From Bradyrhizobiaceae bacterium PARB1 (GTDB lineage: Bacteria > Pseudomonadota > Alphaproteobacteria > Rhizobiales > Xanthobacteraceae), in assembly GCA_002256345.1 (NCBI GenBank), contig NKIY01000004.1:141876-205875 (forward strand): 64,000 nt of DNA, in the 5' to 3' direction. Under the pieces are notes generated by a model, which had not been told where the DNA came from, did not search any database, and saw only the letters and a program-made list of their open reading frames with translations. Within the stretch, counting starts at the first letter, position 1; every line of letters begins with the position of its first letter. The translations under genes and the position numbers were made by a program. Positions 1-8,806 of the stretch are shown here, piece after piece.

Positions 1-423
1 GCCGGCTCGACCGGCCGCTCGATCCTCAATGCCGCCGGCATCGAGAATGCCAAGGGTATCGTGGCGATCCGCTATGCAAAGGAAGTCGGCGTGCCGCAAT
101 TCGAGAAGGATCCGGAAGTGATGGCCTTCGAGGAGTTGCGCAAGAAGTACCTGCCGAGTGTGGATCCCGACAACACCATCGCCTATGCGGGCTACGGCCA
201 GGCGGTCGCCATGGCCGAAATCCTGCGCCGCTGCGGCGATAACTTGACGCGGGAGAATGTGCTGAAGCAAGCCCAGAACCTCGCCGGCTTCCACTCCCCC
301 TACATGCTGGACGGCGTCACCTACAGCTACACGCCGGACAATTATACGCCGATGAAGACGCTCTATATCTCGGTGTTCAACGGCAAGGATTGGGATATTT
401 CCGAGAAGCCGATGACGGAGTGA
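1..423 (+). CDS. ABC transporter substrate-binding protein, C-terminal part (LivK-like, 5' truncated)
   Basis: The frame is open from base 1, so the start lies left of the window; 140 residues are visible. The text fits the C-terminal lobe of a periplasmic binding protein of the branched-chain amino acid type (Peripla_BP_6). It has an 'AYAGYGQAVAMAEILRRCGD' helix, then 'LTRENVLKQAQNL', and an ending that sets out a ligand-related loop ('LDGVTYSYTPDNYTPMKTLYI'-like). Such proteins capture amino acids, amides or aromatic acids in the periplasm and deliver them to a LivHMGF-type permease. No permease gene is visible here. The substrate cannot be told from this fragment. Confidence 0.8.
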   Translation, partial: AGSTGRSILNAAGIENAKGIVAIRYAKEVGVPQFEKDPEVMAFEELRKKYLPSVDPDNTIAYAGYGQAVAMAEILRRCGDNLTRENVLKQAQNLAGFHSPYMLDGVTYSYTPDNYTPMKTLYISVFNGKDWDISEKPMTE

Positions 424-442
424 GGCAACTCCAATCTCTCCA

Positions 443-535
443 CGTCATGGCCGGGCCGGGCCCGACCCGGTCATCCATCTTGAACCTCGCGTTCGGCACT
501 AGAGATGGATACGCAGGTCAAGCCCGCGCATGACG
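443..535. repeat. Dispersed palindromic element (GTCAT...ATGAC type)
   Basis: Outer arms GTCATGGCCGGG and CCCGCGCATGAC face each other across about 90 bases, with an inner pair CATCCATCT/AGATGGAT. This is a degenerate member of the palindromic intergenic family also seen at 15483, 19065, 40841, 42411 and 46361. It lies between the end of the binding-protein gene and the helicase gene. Confidence 0.6.
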
Positions 536-598
536 AGAGAGAGCGAGAGAGGAGACTAGCGCCTCGCAATCGGGGCTCCGAAGACCTAAATTGAGCCG

Positions 599-3145
599 GT
601 GCCGCCGCGTAAATCCATTGCCAAAACCGATCTTCTGCCGACCACCTTCACCCGCTGGTTCACCCAGCGGGGCTGGTCGCCGCGCGCACATCAGCTTGCG
701 TTGTTGGAAAAAGCGCACGCCGATCTCTCCGCATTGCTGATCGCGCCAACCGGCGCGGGCAAGACGCTGGCAGGTTTTCTGCCGACACTGGTGGAGCTGA
801 GCGAAAAGGCAGCCACTGTCCGTTCCACCGGCCGCGACGTGCAGCGAACCGGCGGACTGCACACGCTCTACATCTCCCCGCTCAAGGCCCTCGCCGTCGA
901 TATCGCGCGCAATCTGGAAGCTCCGATCGCCGAGATGAAACTGCCCATCAAGGTGGAGACCCGGACCGGCGACACACCGGTGTCGCGGCGCACGCGGCAG
1001 CGGAAATATCCGCCGGACATCCTGCTCACCACACCGGAGCAACTGGCGCTGCTGCTGTCGTCGGATGATGCGCCGTTCCTGTTCTCGTCATTGAAGCGCG
1101 TGGTTCTGGACGAGCTGCATGCGCTGGTGACGTCGAAGCGTGGCGATCTGCTGTCGCTCGGGCTCGCAAGACTGTGGAAACTGGCTCCGCAGATGCGCGC
1201 CATCGGCCTCTCTGCGACCGTAGCCAAGCCGGAATCCCTCGCACGCTTCCTCGTGCCGCAACCTGTCGGCATGAATGTCGCCGCGGATATCGTCGTTGCC
1301 GGCGGCGCAGCGGAGCCGGTGGTCGAGATGCTCGACACCAAAGAGCGCCTGCCCTGGGCCGGGCACTCCGCGCGCCATGCGCTCGGCGAAATCTACGATC
1401 TCATTAAAACCAACAAGACCACCCTCGTCTTCGTCAACACCCGTAGCCAGGCCGAGATGCTGTTCCAGGATCTCTGGCGCGTGAATGACGACGGCCTCGC
1501 CATTGCCCTGCATCACGGCTCCCTGGATGTCGGCCAGCGTCGCAAGGTCGAGGACGCCATGACTGCCGGGAGGCTACGCGGCGTGGTGTGCACATCGTCG
1601 CTCGATCTCGGCATCGACTGGGGCGATGTCGATCTCGTGGTCAATGTCGGTGCACCGAAGGGATCGTCGCGGCTGATGCAGCGGATCGGCCGCGCCAATC
1701 ACCGCATTGATGTGCCGTCGCGCGCGGTGCTGGTACCGGCCAATCGCTTCGAAGTGCTGGAATGCCGCGCCGCCATCGACGCCGTCGCCGAGAACGCACA
1801 GGACACGCCGCCACTGCGCACGGGCGCGCTCGATGTCCTCGCACAGCATGTGCTGGGCTGCGCCTGCGGTGCGCCGTTCCTCGCGGATGAACTCTATGAC
1901 GAGATCCGCTCGGCCGCTCCCTATGCGGAACTCTCGCGCACCGATTTCGACGACACCGTCGATTTCGTCGCCTTCGGGGGCTATGCGCTGAAGACCTATG
2001 AGCGTTTTGCGCGGATCAAGCAGGACAAATCGGGCAGATGGCGCGTCACCAACCCGAAGGTGCGCCAGATGTATCGTATGAATGTCGGTACCATCGTCGA
2101 GGAAGCGATGCTGAAAGTGCGGCTGGTCCGCGCGCGGGGCTCCGGCAGGGGATCGACCGGTGCGATCGCCCGCGGCGGACGGATGCTCGGCCAGATCGAG
2201 GAGTATTTCATCGAGAATCTCGTGCTCGGCGATACGTTCGTATTCGGCGGCGAGGTGGTACGTTACGAGGCGCTGGTCGAGGACCAGGTTTATGTCTCGC
2301 GCTCCAATGACAGCGACCCGAAAGTGCCGTCCTATATGGGCGGCAAGTTCCCGCTCTCAACCTATCTCGCAGAGCGCGTGCGAAAACTGCTCGACAACAA
2401 ACGGGCGTGGTCCGCGCTGCCCGATCAGGTGCACGAATGGCTGTCATTGCAGGCACATGTCTCGCACGTGCCGGGCGTGCGCGAGCTGATGGTGGAGACG
2501 TTCCCGCGCGCCAATAAATTCTATCTCGTCTGCTATCCGTTCGAGGGTCGCCTCGCACATCAGACATTGGGCATGTTGCTGACGCGTCGATTGGAGCGCG
2601 CACGCGCGCGGCCGCTCGGCTTCGTCGCCAATGAATATGCGCTGGCGGTGTGGGGACTCGGCGATGTCGCGCACATGATCAAACAGGGCCGGCTCGACCT
2701 CGCCGCGCTGTTCGATCCGGATATGCTCGGCGACGATCTTGAGGCCTGGCTCGCGGAATCCGCACTGATGAAGCGCACCTTCCGCACCTGCGCTGTCATC
2801 TCCGGCCTGATCCATACGCGCTTCACCGACGCCGAGAAATCGCGCCGGCAGGTGCTGTTCTCGACCGACCTGATCTACGACGTGCTGCGGAAGCATCAGC
2901 CGGACCATCTGCTGCTGCGCGCCGCGCGCGCGGATGCCGCGACCGGGCTGCTCGATCTGAGACGCCTGAGCGACATGCTGACGCGCATCCAGGGCCATAT
3001 CGTGCACCGTGAACTCGACCATGTTTCGCCGCTGGCGGTGCCTGTCATGCTCGAGATCGGCCGCGAGCACGTTTATGGCGAGGCATCGGACGCGCTGCTG
3101 GCGGAAGCGGCGGAGGAACTGGTCAAGGAGGCGATGACCTCGTAG
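599..3145 (+). CDS. Ligase-associated DNA damage response-type DEXH-box helicase (Lhr-like)
   Basis: This 848-residue superfamily 2 helicase starts with GTG. Walker A is APTGAGKT (about residues 49-56), motif II is DELH (about 170), motif III is SAT (about 204), and motif VI is QRIGRANHR (about 360). The C-terminal half fits the Lhr/DEAD-associated region. Length and layout match the bacterial 'ligase-associated DEXH helicase' family, which usually sits with a DNA ligase, an exonuclease and the phosphoesterase PdeM. Here only PdeM follows, about 95 bases downstream. The expected role is ATP-driven 3'-5' translocation and unwinding in DNA repair. The TAG stop codon lies inside the outer arm of a palindromic element. 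No good Shine-Dalgarno sequence precedes the GTG, so the exact start is uncertain. Confidence 0.93.
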   Translation: MPPRKSIAKTDLLPTTFTRWFTQRGWSPRAHQLALLEKAHADLSALLIAPTGAGKTLAGFLPTLVELSEKAATVRSTGRDVQRTGGLHTLYISPLKALAVDIARNLEAPIAEMKLPIKVETRTGDTPVSRRTRQRKYPPDILLTTPEQLALLLSSDDAPFLFSSLKRVVLDELHALVTSKRGDLLSLGLARLWKLAPQMRAIGLSATVAKPESLARFLVPQPVGMNVAADIVVAGGAAEPVVEMLDTKERLPWAGHSARHALGEIYDLIKTNKTTLVFVNTRSQAEMLFQDLWRVNDDGLAIALHHGSLDVGQRRKVEDAMTAGRLRGVVCTSSLDLGIDWGDVDLVVNVGAPKGSSRLMQRIGRANHRIDVPSRAVLVPANRFEVLECRAAIDAVAENAQDTPPLRTGALDVLAQHVLGCACGAPFLADELYDEIRSAAPYAELSRTDFDDTVDFVAFGGYALKTYERFARIKQDKSGRWRVTNPKVRQMYRMNVGTIVEEAMLKVRLVRARGSGRGSTGAIARGGRMLGQIEEYFIENLVLGDTFVFGGEVVRYEALVEDQVYVSRSNDSDPKVPSYMGGKFPLSTYLAERVRKLLDNKRAWSALPDQVHEWLSLQAHVSHVPGVRELMVETFPRANKFYLVCYPFEGRLAHQTLGMLLTRRLERARARPLGFVANEYALAVWGLGDVAHMIKQGRLDLAALFDPDMLGDDLEAWLAESALMKRTFRTCAVISGLIHTRFTDAEKSRRQVLFSTDLIYDVLRKHQPDHLLLRAARADAATGLLDLRRLSDMLTRIQGHIVHRELDHVSPLAVPVMLEIGREHVYGEASDALLAEAAEELVKEAMTS

Positions 3146-3230
3146 CCCGGATGGAGCGCAGCGAAATCCGGGGATGTCGCGCCAGTTGAAACACCGGTTC
3201 CCGGATTGCGCTTCGCTCCATCCGGGCTAC
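3143..3230. repeat. Dispersed palindromic element (GTAGCCCGGATGGAGCG type)
   Basis: The left arm GTAGCCCGGATGGAGCGCAG and the right arm CGCTTCGCTCCATCCGGGCT are inverted copies. An inner pair ATCCGGG/CCCGGAT flanks a short centre, so the transcript would form a long hairpin. A related copy is at 8807-8889 and a half copy at 34790-34817. The helicase stop codon TAG is part of the left arm. An in-frame ATG at 3174 lies inside the element and is not a believable start for the next gene. Confidence 0.85.
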
Positions 3231-3239
3231 AAGAAAACC

Positions 3240-3932
3240 ATGCTCACCTCATCGATTCCCATGGACACGAGTTCCGTCACCATCGCTGGCATCACGCTGG
3301 CAGCGGATCTGTCGGGCGCGCTGTATTGGGAAGAGCAGCGGCTGCTCGTCGTCTCCGACCTGCATCTCGAAAAGGGCTCGAGCTACGCGCTGCGCGGCGT
3401 GCTCCTGCCGCCTTACGACACCATCGCCACTTTGGGCCGCCTTGGCGCCGTCATCGCGCGGCATGATCCGAAGACCGTGATCGCCCTCGGCGACAGTTTC
3501 CACGACCGCGACGCGCATGAGCGCCTGTCGCCCGCCAATCGCGACGTGCTCGCTGCACTGCAGGCGCGGCGTGACTGGATCTGGATTTCCGGCAATCACG
3601 ATCCGGAGCTGCCGAGCGACCTCGGCGGCACGGTTGCGGATGAAGTCGCGATCGGCGCGATCACGTTTCGCCATGAACCGACCGGCGCCGCCGGCGAAAT
3701 CGCCGGGCACCTGCATCCGAAAGCCCGGATCAGCGCGCGCGGCCGAGCTGTGGAACGACGCTGCTTCGCAACGGATGGGTCGCGCGCCGTGATGCCATCC
3801 TTCGGCGCCTATACCGGCGGCCTCAGCATCCGCGACGCGGCTTTCACCCGAATCTTCCAGACCCTCGGCTTCGTCGCCCATGTGCTTGGCGACCATCGCA
3901 TGCACGCGATTTCTGCATCGCGCTGTTACTAG
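3240..3932 (+). CDS. pdeM: Ligase-associated metallophosphoesterase PdeM
   Basis: This 230-residue calcineurin-like phosphoesterase has the full metal-ligand set: SDLHLEKG (about residue 37), GDSFHD (about 83), GNHD (about 117) and GHLHP (about 156). The order and size match PdeM, the endonuclease/phosphoesterase associated with DNA damage response ligases. It shares orientation with the DEXH helicase just upstream, supporting one repair unit, although a palindromic element separates them. I chose ATG 3240 because the longer frame from 3174 begins inside that palindrome. ATG 3261 is also possible. The ligase and exonuclease usually found in this cluster are not in the window. Confidence 0.88.
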   Translation: MLTSSIPMDTSSVTIAGITLAADLSGALYWEEQRLLVVSDLHLEKGSSYALRGVLLPPYDTIATLGRLGAVIARHDPKTVIALGDSFHDRDAHERLSPANRDVLAALQARRDWIWISGNHDPELPSDLGGTVADEVAIGAITFRHEPTGAAGEIAGHLHPKARISARGRAVERRCFATDGSRAVMPSFGAYTGGLSIRDAAFTRIFQTLGFVAHVLGDHRMHAISASRCY

Positions 3933-3944
3933 AGTCGCAGCGTC

Positions 3945-4487
3945 TCAAGCATTGTCATTCGTTTCGGCGAGGAGACGAACTGGCGGTATATCCAGGATGG
4001 TGGACTCCTGCGCGGGGCGCTTGTTGACGAGATGGTCAACGAGATCCTCCGTCGTCGAGCGACGGGTCAGCATGAGGCATGTCGCATCGTCGGCGCGTGT
4101 CGCGTGCCAGACGCCGGGTCGCATGCAGATTCCGACGCCGGGAAACAGGCGATAGGCCCGGAGTGTCGACAGATCCGGTGCCTGATTTGCATCGCTCAGG
4201 CAGAGAATCTGGATGATGCTTCCTGTCAGGGGCACGACCGCCTGCTGGGTGATGTGATGGACCTCGAGTTTGGAGATCACGGGATTGGCGTCGCGATATG
4301 CGACCCACAAAACCTCCGTGTCTCCGCCGGCGCCCGGATCAAAGAAGTGCTCGTGCCAGAAATCGCTTGCCGGACTGCGGAAGGCAACGGGTATTGCCTG
4401 CAGCGCGTGAGACTTGCCCAGTACCCACCCGAAGGGCTCGACAGATTCGGCGGTCGGGTTCTCGACGACGACATTCGGTGTTTGCAC
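3945..4487 (-). CDS. Ureidoglycolate lyase (AllA family)
   Basis: This 180-residue cupin-like protein resembles ureidoglycolate lyase, which splits ureidoglycolate into glyoxylate and urea at the end of allantoin (purine) breakdown. Supporting motifs are the ELH-like 'KLEVHHITQQAVVPL' region, an 'APDLSTLRAYRL' stretch and 'GVGICMRPGVWHA', the conserved GVWH metal/substrate segment. The GTG start at 4487 is preferred over longer in-frame starts because AAGGAG sits six bases before it. The open frame continues upstream across the Nramp gene, but that part is antisense noise. The gene stands alone; no other allantoin genes are next to it. It is divergent from the metal transporter at 4608. Confidence 0.82.
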   Translation of the reverse strand: MQTPNVVVENPTAESVEPFGWVLGKSHALQAIPVAFRSPASDFWHEHFFDPGAGGDTEVLWVAYRDANPVISKLEVHHITQQAVVPLTGSIIQILCLSDANQAPDLSTLRAYRLFPGVGICMRPGVWHATRADDATCLMLTRRSTTEDLVDHLVNKRPAQESTILDIPPVRLLAETNDNA

Positions 4488-4493
4488 GTGCGA

Positions 4494-4499
4494 CTCCTT
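4494..4499 (-). promoter_or_regulatory. Ribosome binding site that fixes the GTG start of the ureidoglycolate lyase gene
   Basis: On the minus strand AAGGAG stands six bases before the GTG at 4487. The ATG codons at 4526 and 4562 in the same frame lack a comparable site. Confidence 0.7.
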
Positions 4500-4607
4500 G
4501 GGAGGGGTGTTTACCACGGCCAGCATTGATCCAGCCCATTGCCGGTTCCCGATTCGGAACATTAGCTGCGACGGCACGTTGCCGTGCAATAAAACGGCAG
4601 GAATCAG

Positions 4608-5912
4608 ATGTCGGACCAGTCCAGCGAGAAGCCTGTCTATCAAGAGGGGGAAGCTGCTGGTCCGAAAGGCTTTCTGAATAGGCTCGGCCCCGGCCTGATC
4701 ACCGGCGCCTCCGATGACGATCCATCGGGCATCGGCACCTACAGCCAGGCCGGCGCCCAGTTGGGTTATGGCATCGGCTGGACCATGCTGCTGACCTTTC
4801 CTCTCATGGTCGCGATCCAGGAGATTTCCGCGCGGGTCGGCCGCGTCACCGGCCGCGGAATTTCCGGCAATGTTTGTCGACACTATCCAGCCGCATTGCT
4901 GCACGGCATCGTAACGCTGCTGTTCATCGCCAATACGATCAACATCGCCGCTGATCTCGGCGCCATGGCCGACGCCACCAAACTGCTGATCGGCGGCCCC
5001 GCGATGTTCTACGTGGTGGGCTTCGGCGTGCTGTCGATCGGGGCGCAGATCTTCTTCGACTACCGCCGTTACGTGGCGGTGCTGAAGTGGCTCACTCTGT
5101 GCCTGTTCTCCTACGTGGCGGCACTCGCCGTCGTAAAGGTGGACTGGCATGCCGCTCTGAGCGGCCTTGTGATGCCGCAGATCACATGGAGCGGTGATTA
5201 TCTGACCACAGTGGTGGCGATTCTGGGCACCACCATCTCGCCCTATCTGTTCTTCTGGCAGGCCTCGCAGGAAGCCGAGGATGAACGCATCGACCCCGAC
5301 AAGGCTCCGCTGATCGAAAAGCCGCTTGATGCCGCCATGGAATTTTCGCGAATCCGTGCCGATACGATCGTCGGCATGGCCTTTTCCAATCTGATCGCAC
5401 TATCGATCATCATCACGGCCGCCGCGACCCTGAATATCGCCGGCAAGACGGATATCCAGACCTCGGCACAGGCAGCGGAAGCATTGCGCCCGATCGCCGG
5501 TCCCTTCGCGGAGATCATCTTTGCCCTCGGCATTGTCGGCACAGGCTTGCTGGCGATTCCCGTCCTGGCCGGCTCTGCCGCCTATGCGGTCGGCGAAGGC
5601 CGGCGGTGGCGTGTCGGACTCGACCGTAAGCCACGCGAGGCCGTGGCATTTTACGGCGTACTGGCCCTGTCGGCGGGGATCGGCATCGCACTCAATTTCA
5701 CTGCGATCGATCCGATCGAGGCGCTGTATTGGAGCGCCGTCATCAATGGCGTTCTGGCGGTCCCGGTCATGATCCTGCTGATGGCGATGTCGCGCCGCGC
5801 CGATGTGATGGGTGATTTCAAGATTTCCGGCCCGCTATATTGGCTCGGCTGGCTGGCCACCGCGGTCATGAGCGTTGCAGTGGTCGCGATGGCCGTGGGC
5901 GTCTTGTTCTAG
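4608..5912 (+). CDS. Nramp-family divalent metal ion transporter
   Basis: This 434-residue inner-membrane protein has about eleven hydrophobic segments. The first carries the PGLITGASDDDPSGIGTY motif, the variant of the Nramp 'DPGN' metal-binding helix seen in Nramp-related proteins. A later helix contains 'GTTISPYLFFWQASQEAEDE', matching the conserved transport signature. The family carries Mn2+, Fe2+ or related ions with protons. Because the DPGN motif reads DDPS, this is a divergent Nramp-like group whose ion preference is unclear. Its stop codon TAG overlaps the stop of the convergent gene at 5909. I see no clear Mur or MntR operator in the 120-base gap upstream. Confidence 0.88.
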   Translation: MSDQSSEKPVYQEGEAAGPKGFLNRLGPGLITGASDDDPSGIGTYSQAGAQLGYGIGWTMLLTFPLMVAIQEISARVGRVTGRGISGNVCRHYPAALLHGIVTLLFIANTINIAADLGAMADATKLLIGGPAMFYVVGFGVLSIGAQIFFDYRRYVAVLKWLTLCLFSYVAALAVVKVDWHAALSGLVMPQITWSGDYLTTVVAILGTTISPYLFFWQASQEAEDERIDPDKAPLIEKPLDAAMEFSRIRADTIVGMAFSNLIALSIIITAAATLNIAGKTDIQTSAQAAEALRPIAGPFAEIIFALGIVGTGLLAIPVLAGSAAYAVGEGRRWRVGLDRKPREAVAFYGVLALSAGIGIALNFTAIDPIEALYWSAVINGVLAVPVMILLMAMSRRADVMGDFKISGPLYWLGWLATAVMSVAVVAMAVGVLF

Positions 5913-6685
5913 TCGCGCCGGAACACAATGGACGCCGCCCAGCCCGACAATAGCGCCATGATGGCGGTCATGACGCCATAGATCGCGCCGTGATTGCGTG
6001 CTGCGTTAGCAACGAATTGCTCGAAACCGACCTTGACGATGTCGAAGGCTGTTTCCGTCTTGGTGATGAACGCACCATCCGCGAACAGTTCGATCTCGAC
6101 GTTATAGGTCCCGATAGGCACCTCTGCAGGTAGCGGAATCGTGGTGCGGAACAGCGTCGGCGTCAGGAAGGTGATTGCCGACGTTTCCTCGCGATAGAGG
6201 CCATGCTCCTTGCGCAGCCGCACGAAAGCGCTGCGGAACACATCGGTCGCAACGACGTCGGCGAAGTCGGTGCCGACCCGCTGGGTCAGCAACACATTGT
6301 TGATGCCGAGCTGCTGGCGCCGCTGCACATCCACCGGCGCAATGGCGTCGATGGGACGGTTGGAGAACACAGCGAGATAGGACGGCACCTGCAGGAATTC
6401 GCGCGACTCGGTATTGATCCAGATGCCGAAACGGCGCTGCTTGCGCCAGGTGACAAGATCGGTGCGCGGGCCGGAAACGGTGACGACAAGATTGTAGTTG
6501 GTACGCGCCGGCGGTGTCTTGTCGTCCTTCTCGACGGAACCGAACAGCACCAGCTCTTCACCGGCGTAATTTGGCGTCACCGTGACGCGGTGGTTCGAGA
6601 CCGAGGCAATCAGTCGTTCGGCCCGCAAGGGCGTCGCGCTGCCGAGCGCCAGTGCAAGGATCGCGATCAGCCACGCCCACATCAT
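5909..6685 (-). CDS. TIGR02186 family membrane-anchored protein (Alph_Pro_TM)
   Basis: This 258-residue protein has an N-terminal signal-like hydrophobic stretch ('WLIAILALALGSATPLRAE'), a beta-rich periplasmic body, and one C-terminal membrane helix ('IYGVMTAIMALLSGWAASIVF') ending in RRD. This architecture fits the alphaproteobacterial TIGR02186/Alph_Pro_TM family, commonly found beside TauE/SafE exporters, as it is here. Its start overlaps the stop of the upstream tauE-like gene by four bases (ATGA), so the two are probably translated together. The molecular role is unknown; an accessory part of the exporter is an inference from context. Confidence 0.8.
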   Translation of the reverse strand: MMWAWLIAILALALGSATPLRAERLIASVSNHRVTVTPNYAGEELVLFGSVEKDDKTPPARTNYNLVVTVSGPRTDLVTWRKQRRFGIWINTESREFLQVPSYLAVFSNRPIDAIAPVDVQRRQQLGINNVLLTQRVGTDFADVVATDVFRSAFVRLRKEHGLYREETSAITFLTPTLFRTTIPLPAEVPIGTYNVEIELFADGAFITKTETAFDIVKVGFEQFVANAARNHGAIYGVMTAIMALLSGWAASIVFRRD

Positions 6686-7614
6686 GATCCGCCGCCTCCG
6701 GCGAGGTCGCGAATGGTGAACAGATCGTCCGGCTGAATCACGAGTTGCGCTGCGAAGCGGATGCCGACGGCCAGGATGAGGAGCCCGAGCAACAGGCGCA
6801 GGTGCTCGCCGCGGATCCGCTGTCCGGCGCGGGCGCCAAATTGGGCGCCGGTGACGCCGCCGATCATCAGGATCAGCGCCAACACCGCGTCGACCAGATG
6901 ATTGGTCAGCGCATGCAGCATGGTGGCGATCAGCATGGTGACGAGCGTGAGCACCATCGACGTGCCAATCACCGTCGCAGTCGGTATACGCAGCCAGTAG
7001 ATCAGGATCGGGATCAGGATGAAGCTGCCACCGATCCCCATCACCGCTCCGATAAAGCCGATCGCGAGACCGACGGCCACGACCGGAAGCACCGAGAGAT
7101 AGATCTTCGAGCGCTTGAAGCGCATCTTCAGCGGGAGACCATGCACCCAGCTATGGCTACCGGAGCGCCGGAACGAGACCGGATCGCCGCGCCGCAGCCG
7201 CATCATCGCACGCAGGCCCTCCCAGAACATGGCAGCGCCGACGCAGGTGAGCAGGATCACGTAGGATAGCGAAATGGTGAGATCGAGCTGGCCAAGGCTG
7301 CGCAGTACGGTGAAGACCCAGACGCCGAGTGCCGTGCCGGCAATGCCGCCAATGAGTAACACCGCCGCGAGCGCGGGATCGATGGCGCGGCGGCGCCAGT
7401 AAGACAGTGCGCCAGAGAACGACGAGGCGGCGATGTGGCTGGTCACCGAAGCCACGGAGACGGCGGGCGAAATGCCGACGAAGATCAGCAGGGGCGTCAT
7501 GAGGAAGCCGCCGCCGACGCCGAACATGCCCGAGACGAAACCCACCGCCGCGCCCATCGCCAGGATGAGCAGCACGTTAATCGGAAGGTCGGCGATCGGG
7601 AGGTACAGTTGCAC
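6682..7614 (-). CDS. Sulfite exporter TauE/SafE family permease
   Basis: This 310-residue membrane protein has two homologous halves. Each begins with the glycine-rich family signature: 'GAAVGFVSGMFGVGGGFLMTPLL' near residue 20 and 'GLAIGFIGAVMGIGGSFILIPIL' near 180. TauE/SafE proteins export sulfite, sulfoacetate or other organosulfonate-related anions. The GTG start is the first available. The next gene, the TIGR02186 protein, overlaps it by four bases, so the two form an operon. The substrate cannot be derived from sequence alone. Confidence 0.9.
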   Translation of the reverse strand: MQLYLPIADLPINVLLILAMGAAVGFVSGMFGVGGGFLMTPLLIFVGISPAVSVASVTSHIAASSFSGALSYWRRRAIDPALAAVLLIGGIAGTALGVWVFTVLRSLGQLDLTISLSYVILLTCVGAAMFWEGLRAMMRLRRGDPVSFRRSGSHSWVHGLPLKMRFKRSKIYLSVLPVVAVGLAIGFIGAVMGIGGSFILIPILIYWLRIPTATVIGTSMVLTLVTMLIATMLHALTNHLVDAVLALILMIGGVTGAQFGARAGQRIRGEHLRLLLGLLILAVGIRFAAQLVIQPDDLFTIRDLAGGGGS

Positions 7615-7832
7615 GCGCGTTCGCTTCGAGATTGGCGCCGCGTCGGGCCAAGGGCGTCAGGCCAAGGCGACGCGCGGCATTATCCTTGAGGCGGCGTGAA
7701 TTTGAGCCGCAGTTCCTCTTAGACGATATCGCCAGTCGAGGGGATCAAAGATTCCGACAAATGCCCCGCTTTTCTCCCGATCCGGCCCGGCATTTCCGGC
7801 TGTGGTAAATGCCTTGGATGCAAAGCTTGGTC

Positions 7833-8675
7833 TCAACTCCTTTGCACGGGATCGGTCACCAGATTCATCATCGATGCCTCACCACTGCTCAGCCAGCGAA
7901 TCTTGTCGGTCGCCGACATCGCCTCCACCACCGACGAGGACACACCCATCTTGGTCATATAGCTGAGCACGAAGCCCATGGTGCGCTGCGCAGAGGCGAC
8001 CGGATCGTCACCCGGCTTCGGCGAGGTGAAACGGTGCACGCCAAGGCGCGAACCTTCGATGCCGATGCGGACCTTGCCACCGGCATAGGCCGTCACGCAG
8101 GCGCTGGCGCAGAAGGACGGCCTGATCCGGCCATCGGCATCCGCCGTCCCCACCGCAGTCGAAAGTCCGCGAGCGCGGATGACCTCGCCCATGATCATCG
8201 ACTGACTCAGATTACCGCCCGGCGACGACATCAACACGACATCGCCGGGCTGCAGCCTGGCCTGATCGAGCTGTTCGCGAAACCACGTCGCGCTGGCGGC
8301 GCCGATCTTGCCGCTGATCGCCAGCGCCTTGCGGCCGCGGCCCGATTTGTCAGGATCGAAATTGTCGATCACCTCGGCGCTCATGCTCGGCGAGACGTAG
8401 AGGTCTTTCCAATAGGACCAGGCTTCGGGCGTGGAGAGGTCCTTATACGCACGGATGCCGAGGCCACCGAACAGCAGCACCGCAAAAGCGATGGTGGTCA
8501 GGCTCGGCCGCCAGCGACGCAGCGGTTCAGGATCGGGCGCAAGCGGATGTGCGGAGCGCGGCGATGGCGGCGCCGGAGCGCGCGGAGTGCTCCAGGGGCC
8601 CGCGGATGGAACGGATTGCCGCGACTGCGGATCGTCACCTTGCAAAGACAATTCGACTTCCTCACGCTTCAGCAT
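7833..8675 (-). CDS. Membrane-anchored ClpP/crotonase-fold protein (COG3904-like, putative periplasmic protease)
   Basis: This protein of about 280 residues has a proline-rich cytoplasmic N-terminus, one membrane helix ('LTTIAFAVLLFGGLGI') and a periplasmic domain with ClpP-like features. These are 'LMSSPGGN' (the ClpP nucleophile-support loop), 'SFCASACVTAYAGG' with a serine where the ClpP nucleophile lies, and 'LGVHRF' for the histidine. These resemble COG3904 predicted periplasmic proteins. Proteolytic activity is inferred, not shown. ATG 8675 is taken as the start; ATG 8717 in the same frame is possible and adds 14 residues. It lies directly downstream of the podJ-like gene on the same strand, with a palindromic element in between. 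Confidence 0.75.
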   Translation of the reverse strand: MLKREEVELSLQGDDPQSRQSVPSAGPWSTPRAPAPPSPRSAHPLAPDPEPLRRWRPSLTTIAFAVLLFGGLGIRAYKDLSTPEAWSYWKDLYVSPSMSAEVIDNFDPDKSGRGRKALAISGKIGAASATWFREQLDQARLQPGDVVLMSSPGGNLSQSMIMGEVIRARGLSTAVGTADADGRIRPSFCASACVTAYAGGKVRIGIEGSRLGVHRFTSPKPGDDPVASAQRTMGFVLSYMTKMGVSSSVVEAMSATDKIRWLSSGEASMMNLVTDPVQRS

Positions 8676-8806
8676 TCCCGGCGCAGTCTTGCATCGAGGA
8701 ATGGTTGCTCCCGGCATACAGCTGAATGCCGAGTCTGATGAAGCTTTGTTGAGGAAATAAGACCGCGGGTTCGAGGCAGAGGGAAGGAAACTGCATCAAG
8801 CGGTGG

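Noticed and set aside
3945-5150. A minus-strand frame of about 400 codons extending from the ureidoglycolate lyase across the Nramp gene
   Set aside because: Only the first 180 codons from GTG 4487 match the lyase family and have a ribosome site; the rest is antisense to a real transporter gene.
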